From contig JABHNP010000010.1 of NCBI GenBank assembly GCA_018694455.1, forward strand, positions 1 through 8,270: a stretch of 8,270 nt of DNA. Reading direction: 5' to 3'. How positions within the stretch are numbered: position 1 is the first letter of the stretch; each line of letters starts with the position of its first letter. Both the position numbers and the translations under genes were made by a program. A model generated the notes under the pieces. That model was not told where the DNA came from. It ran no database searches and saw nothing but the letters and a program-made list of their open reading frames with translations. Shown here piece after piece: positions 6,507 through 8,270 of the stretch. This DNA comes from Planctomycetaceae bacterium. Its GTDB lineage: Bacteria > Planctomycetota > Planctomycetia > Pirellulales > UBA1268.

Positions 6507-6565
6507 GCTAATAACCCCCCCGAAGTAGTGGTTCTTTTGAATTTTTAATCAGGAATTAGTCTAAC

Positions 6566-6583
6566 ACGCCTGATGTGAGGCGT
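6566..6583. promoter_or_regulatory. Hairpin or operator-like inverted repeat in the SpoIIAA-like/DUF1501 divergent gap
   Basis: ACGCCT (6566-6571) and AGGCGT (6578-6583) are perfect 6-bp arms around a 6-nt spacer GATGTG. No T-tract follows on either strand, so a terminator is unlikely. Lying 60-77 bp upstream of the SpoIIAA-like start, it could be a dimeric repressor site or a leader hairpin. This is inferred from position and symmetry only. Confidence 0.35.
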
Positions 6584-6624
6584 TCGATAACACTCCCATT
6601 TAGTGCGTAATGTATGTTTCATAG

Positions 6625-6637
6625 GTAACATTGTTAC
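6625..6637. promoter_or_regulatory. Operator-like 13-bp palindrome upstream of the DUF1501 gene
   Basis: GTAACA (6625-6630) and TGTTAC (6632-6637) are perfect 6-bp arms around a single T. It is non-coding, AT-rich and 75 bp before the chosen DUF1501 start, a plausible place for a dimeric regulator. Such a short site arises by chance about twice in a window this size, so confidence is low. No clear -35/-10 pair is seen nearby. The 206-bp gap (6507-6712) holds nothing else recognisable. Confidence 0.3.
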
Positions 6638-6700
6638 AAGTACAGGGCCGACTCGGTGAGCGTTGCCCGCTGCTCACATTTACATCTGAGACTCGTGAAT

Positions 6701-6705
6701 AGGAG
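6701..6705 (+). promoter_or_regulatory. Ribosome-binding site that sets the DUF1501 start
   Basis: AGGAG lies 7 nt before an in-frame GTG at 6713, an ideal spacing. An upstream in-frame GTG at 6656 has no comparable site, so the shorter protein is chosen. Confidence 0.75.
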
Positions 6706-6712
6706 ACTGCCC

Positions 6713-8065
6713 GTGAATTCTCATAACTTCTCGCATGGAGCGAGCAATCGTTGTGACTTTTTGCGTCAATTGAAAGCCGGTAGCCGAAGAGAATTTATGC
6801 AGGTCGGCACGCTCGCTGGATTCGGTTTATCGCTTGGCTCTTTTTTGAGTATGCGGGCAGCACAAGCTGATGCGAAGCAGTTTGAGCATTTCGAAGGAAC
6901 GGCCAAAAGCGTTATTCATATTTGGCTTCCAGGTGGTTGGTCCCAGCAGGAAACGTTTGACCCCAAGCCACTCTCGCCTCTTGAGTACAGAGGCGAAATG
7001 GGAACAGTTCAAACGGTCCTGCCTGGCGTTCGCTTTAATCAGCATCTGAAGAACACGGCGAAGATAGCAGATAAAATAACAGTGATCCGCTCAATGACAC
7101 ATGGTGAAGCGGCCCACGAACGTGGTACTCACAATATGTTTACTGGGTACCGACCGAGTCCAGCAGTCACCTATCCAAGTTTTGGTAGTGTCGTATCACA
7201 TGAATTAGGTTCACGAGCGAGCCTGCCTCCATACGTGTGCTTGCCGACTCTGCCCGCACCAGATGCTGAGGCTGGATATTTAGGAAGCGCTTTCGGACCA
7301 TTTACACTCGGATCAGACCCAGCGAGCTCAAACTTTACGGTACGTGACCTTTCATTGCCTGGTGGGGTTGATCCGAAGCGATTTGAGACCCGTCGTCATT
7401 TGCGGAACGTTGTTGGTAGGCACTTCAATCGGCTTGAAGGCTCAGACAACATCACGGCCATGGATAGTTTCTATCAACGGGCCTACGACCTGGTGAGTTC
7501 ATCGAAGGCACAGGCAGCTTTTGATATAAACCTTGAGTCGAAGGAACTGCGAGATCAATACGGTCGGAATCAGGCTGGTCAAAGAATGATTCTTGCTCGA
7601 AGGCTTGTGGAGGCAGGTGTCCGATTCGTGACAATGTCCTACGGAAGTTGGGATATGCATCAGAAAGTAAAGCAGGGAATTGATCGTACGCTTCCTGCGT
7701 TTGATCAGGCATTCACAGCTCTCATTCGTGATCTTGAGCAGCGTGGTCTTCTGGATTCAACACTTGTTATGGTGTCGAGTGAGTTTGGTCGTACGCCGAA
7801 AATTAATAAAGACTCTGGTCGTGATCACTGGCCTAAAGTTTTCAGTACCGTGCTGGCTGGAGGTGGAGCGAAGAAGGGCCTCATTCATGGTGCTTCGGAC
7901 GCGATAGCAGCTGAGCCATTCGATAGTCCTGTCAGTATCGAGGACCTTGCAACAACGGTGTATCACTGCCTCGGGATTGTTGCAGAGAAAGAACTCATGG
8001 CGCCTGGTGCGCGTCCCGTCGAAATCGTTGATGGTGGTAAAGTCCGGCACGAGTTGCTGGTCTGA
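6713..8065 (+). CDS. Tat-exported DUF1501 protein
   Basis: A 450-residue DUF1501 protein (PF07394), an alkaline phosphatase/sulfatase-like fold of unknown substrate that is greatly expanded in planctomycetes. The N-terminus has a twin-arginine signal: SRREFM (24-29), a hydrophobic stretch (about 31-46) and a likely AQA cleavage site near residue 52, so it should be exported folded. Family blocks follow: IWLPGGWSQQETFDPKP, the HGEAAHERGTH block (130-140), the PSFGSVVSHELG segment, SWDMH (312-316, corresponding to the GGWDTH motif common in the family) and SSEFGRTPKIN...GRDHW (355-373). The His, Asp and Glu residues of these blocks probably bind metal. Translation is set to the GTG at 6713 because of AGGAG 7 nt before it. 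The next gene, also secreted, starts 60 bp after the stop and is probably co-transcribed. In planctomycetes DUF1501 genes commonly sit beside PPC-domain or DUF1549/DUF1553 cytochrome-type genes. The true enzymatic activity is not known. Confidence 0.93.
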   Translation: MNSHNFSHGASNRCDFLRQLKAGSRREFMQVGTLAGFGLSLGSFLSMRAAQADAKQFEHFEGTAKSVIHIWLPGGWSQQETFDPKPLSPLEYRGEMGTVQTVLPGVRFNQHLKNTAKIADKITVIRSMTHGEAAHERGTHNMFTGYRPSPAVTYPSFGSVVSHELGSRASLPPYVCLPTLPAPDAEAGYLGSAFGPFTLGSDPASSNFTVRDLSLPGGVDPKRFETRRHLRNVVGRHFNRLEGSDNITAMDSFYQRAYDLVSSSKAQAAFDINLESKELRDQYGRNQAGQRMILARRLVEAGVRFVTMSYGSWDMHQKVKQGIDRTLPAFDQAFTALIRDLEQRGLLDSTLVMVSSEFGRTPKINKDSGRDHWPKVFSTVLAGGGAKKGLIHGASDAIAAEPFDSPVSIEDLATTVYHCLGIVAEKELMAPGARPVEIVDGGKVRHELLV

Positions 8066-8124
8066 TCTGCAAGTTCCACGACGTCAAGGCATGTGCCGCC
8101 ATGGTTTAAGGAAGTGATCGTGCT

Positions 8125-8270
8125 ATGAAGAAAAAGATGACCTTTCAACGAAACAACATGAGACTGTGCGGAGCAATTCTTAGCTGTTACGGCCTACTGA
8201 TGGGTGTCTGTTTTGCTGCGCCGACAATCAGCAAAGTTGTGCCGGCTGGTGCAATGCGGGGGAGTGAGTG
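8125..8270 (+). CDS. Secreted protein, N-terminal fragment (PPC/IPT-type planctomycete family likely)
   Basis: The frame opens at ATG 8125 and runs past the window end, giving 48 complete codons. The N-terminus has basic residues (MKKK, RNNMR) and a hydrophobic core (LCGAILSCYGLLMGVCFAA, about 14-32) ending in a Sec-type cleavage region. The mature start, PTISKVVPAGAMRGSE, resembles the first strand of planctomycete proteins that begin with an Ig-like/IPT fold (P-x-I-x-x-x-x-P-x-G-x-x-R-G) and carry pre-peptidase C-terminal (PPC) domains downstream. AAGGAAG (8108-8114) lies 10 nt before the ATG and acts as ribosome-binding site. The 60-bp gap from the DUF1501 gene holds no terminator, which supports an operon. 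The domain call rests on a short stretch. A cysteine near the signal end (C30 of GVCFAA) could hint at a lipoprotein, but it does not fit a lipobox well. Confidence 0.75.
   Translation, partial: MKKKMTFQRNNMRLCGAILSCYGLLMGVCFAAPTISKVVPAGAMRGSE

Noticed and set aside
6656..6712. Upstream GTG start for the DUF1501 protein
   Set aside because: It has no ribosome-binding site, whereas AGGAG sits 7 nt before the GTG at 6713. The shorter form also places the twin-arginine motif at a normal distance.
1..8270. CRISPR array, insertion sequence, tRNA/rRNA, prophage or defence genes
   Set aside because: No regularly spaced direct repeats, transposase motifs, cloverleaf structures or phage/defence domains were found on either strand.

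Overview
The window looks like ordinary chromosomal DNA from a planctomycete, probably a Pirellula/Rhodopirellula-type relative. The evidence is the right end: a twin-arginine-exported DUF1501 protein is followed by a secreted protein whose mature N-terminus (PTISKVVPAGAMRGSE) matches the opening of large planctomycete surface/export proteins. Genes are loosely packed, lie on both strands, use weak or variable Shine-Dalgarno sites and have moderate GC. I see no mobile element, CRISPR array, tRNA, rRNA or prophage gene.

Layout, left to right. (1) The C-terminal end of a DEAD-box RNA helicase (3-458, +). (2) A strongly diverged family-4 uracil-DNA glycosylase homologue (483-1190, +). It has lost two of the four expected iron-sulfur cysteines and most of its catalytic motif 1, and it carries a near-perfect 27-bp palindrome (890-916) in the loop between the two lost cysteines. 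(3) A GlmM-type phosphohexomutase (1224-2624, -). (4) A PGM2/PgcA-type phosphoglucomutase (2719-4602, +), divergent from (3) across a 94-bp shared promoter region. (5) A UvrC nucleotide-excision-repair nuclease (4704-6092, +) that has its nuclease residues and four-cysteine cluster but stops before the usual C-terminal helix-hairpin-helix domain. (6) A small SpoIIAA-like (STAS-fold) protein (6147-6506, -). (7) A Tat-exported DUF1501 protein (6713-8065, +). (8) The start of a secreted PPC/IPT-type protein (8125 to the window end, +).

Functionally, the two mutases sit at the glucose-1-P and glucosamine-1-P branch points that feed glycogen/exopolysaccharide and amino-sugar synthesis. The UDG homologue and UvrC are both DNA-repair-type proteins, but they are not in one operon. 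DUF1501 and its downstream neighbour form the export pair common in planctomycetes.

I found no convincing new multi-gene system. The items most worth a second look are the eroded UDG with its internal palindrome and the HhH-less UvrC. Three gene starts were moved inward from the longest open frame (glmM, the phosphoglucomutase, DUF1501), using ribosome-binding sites, family length and avoidance of overlap.
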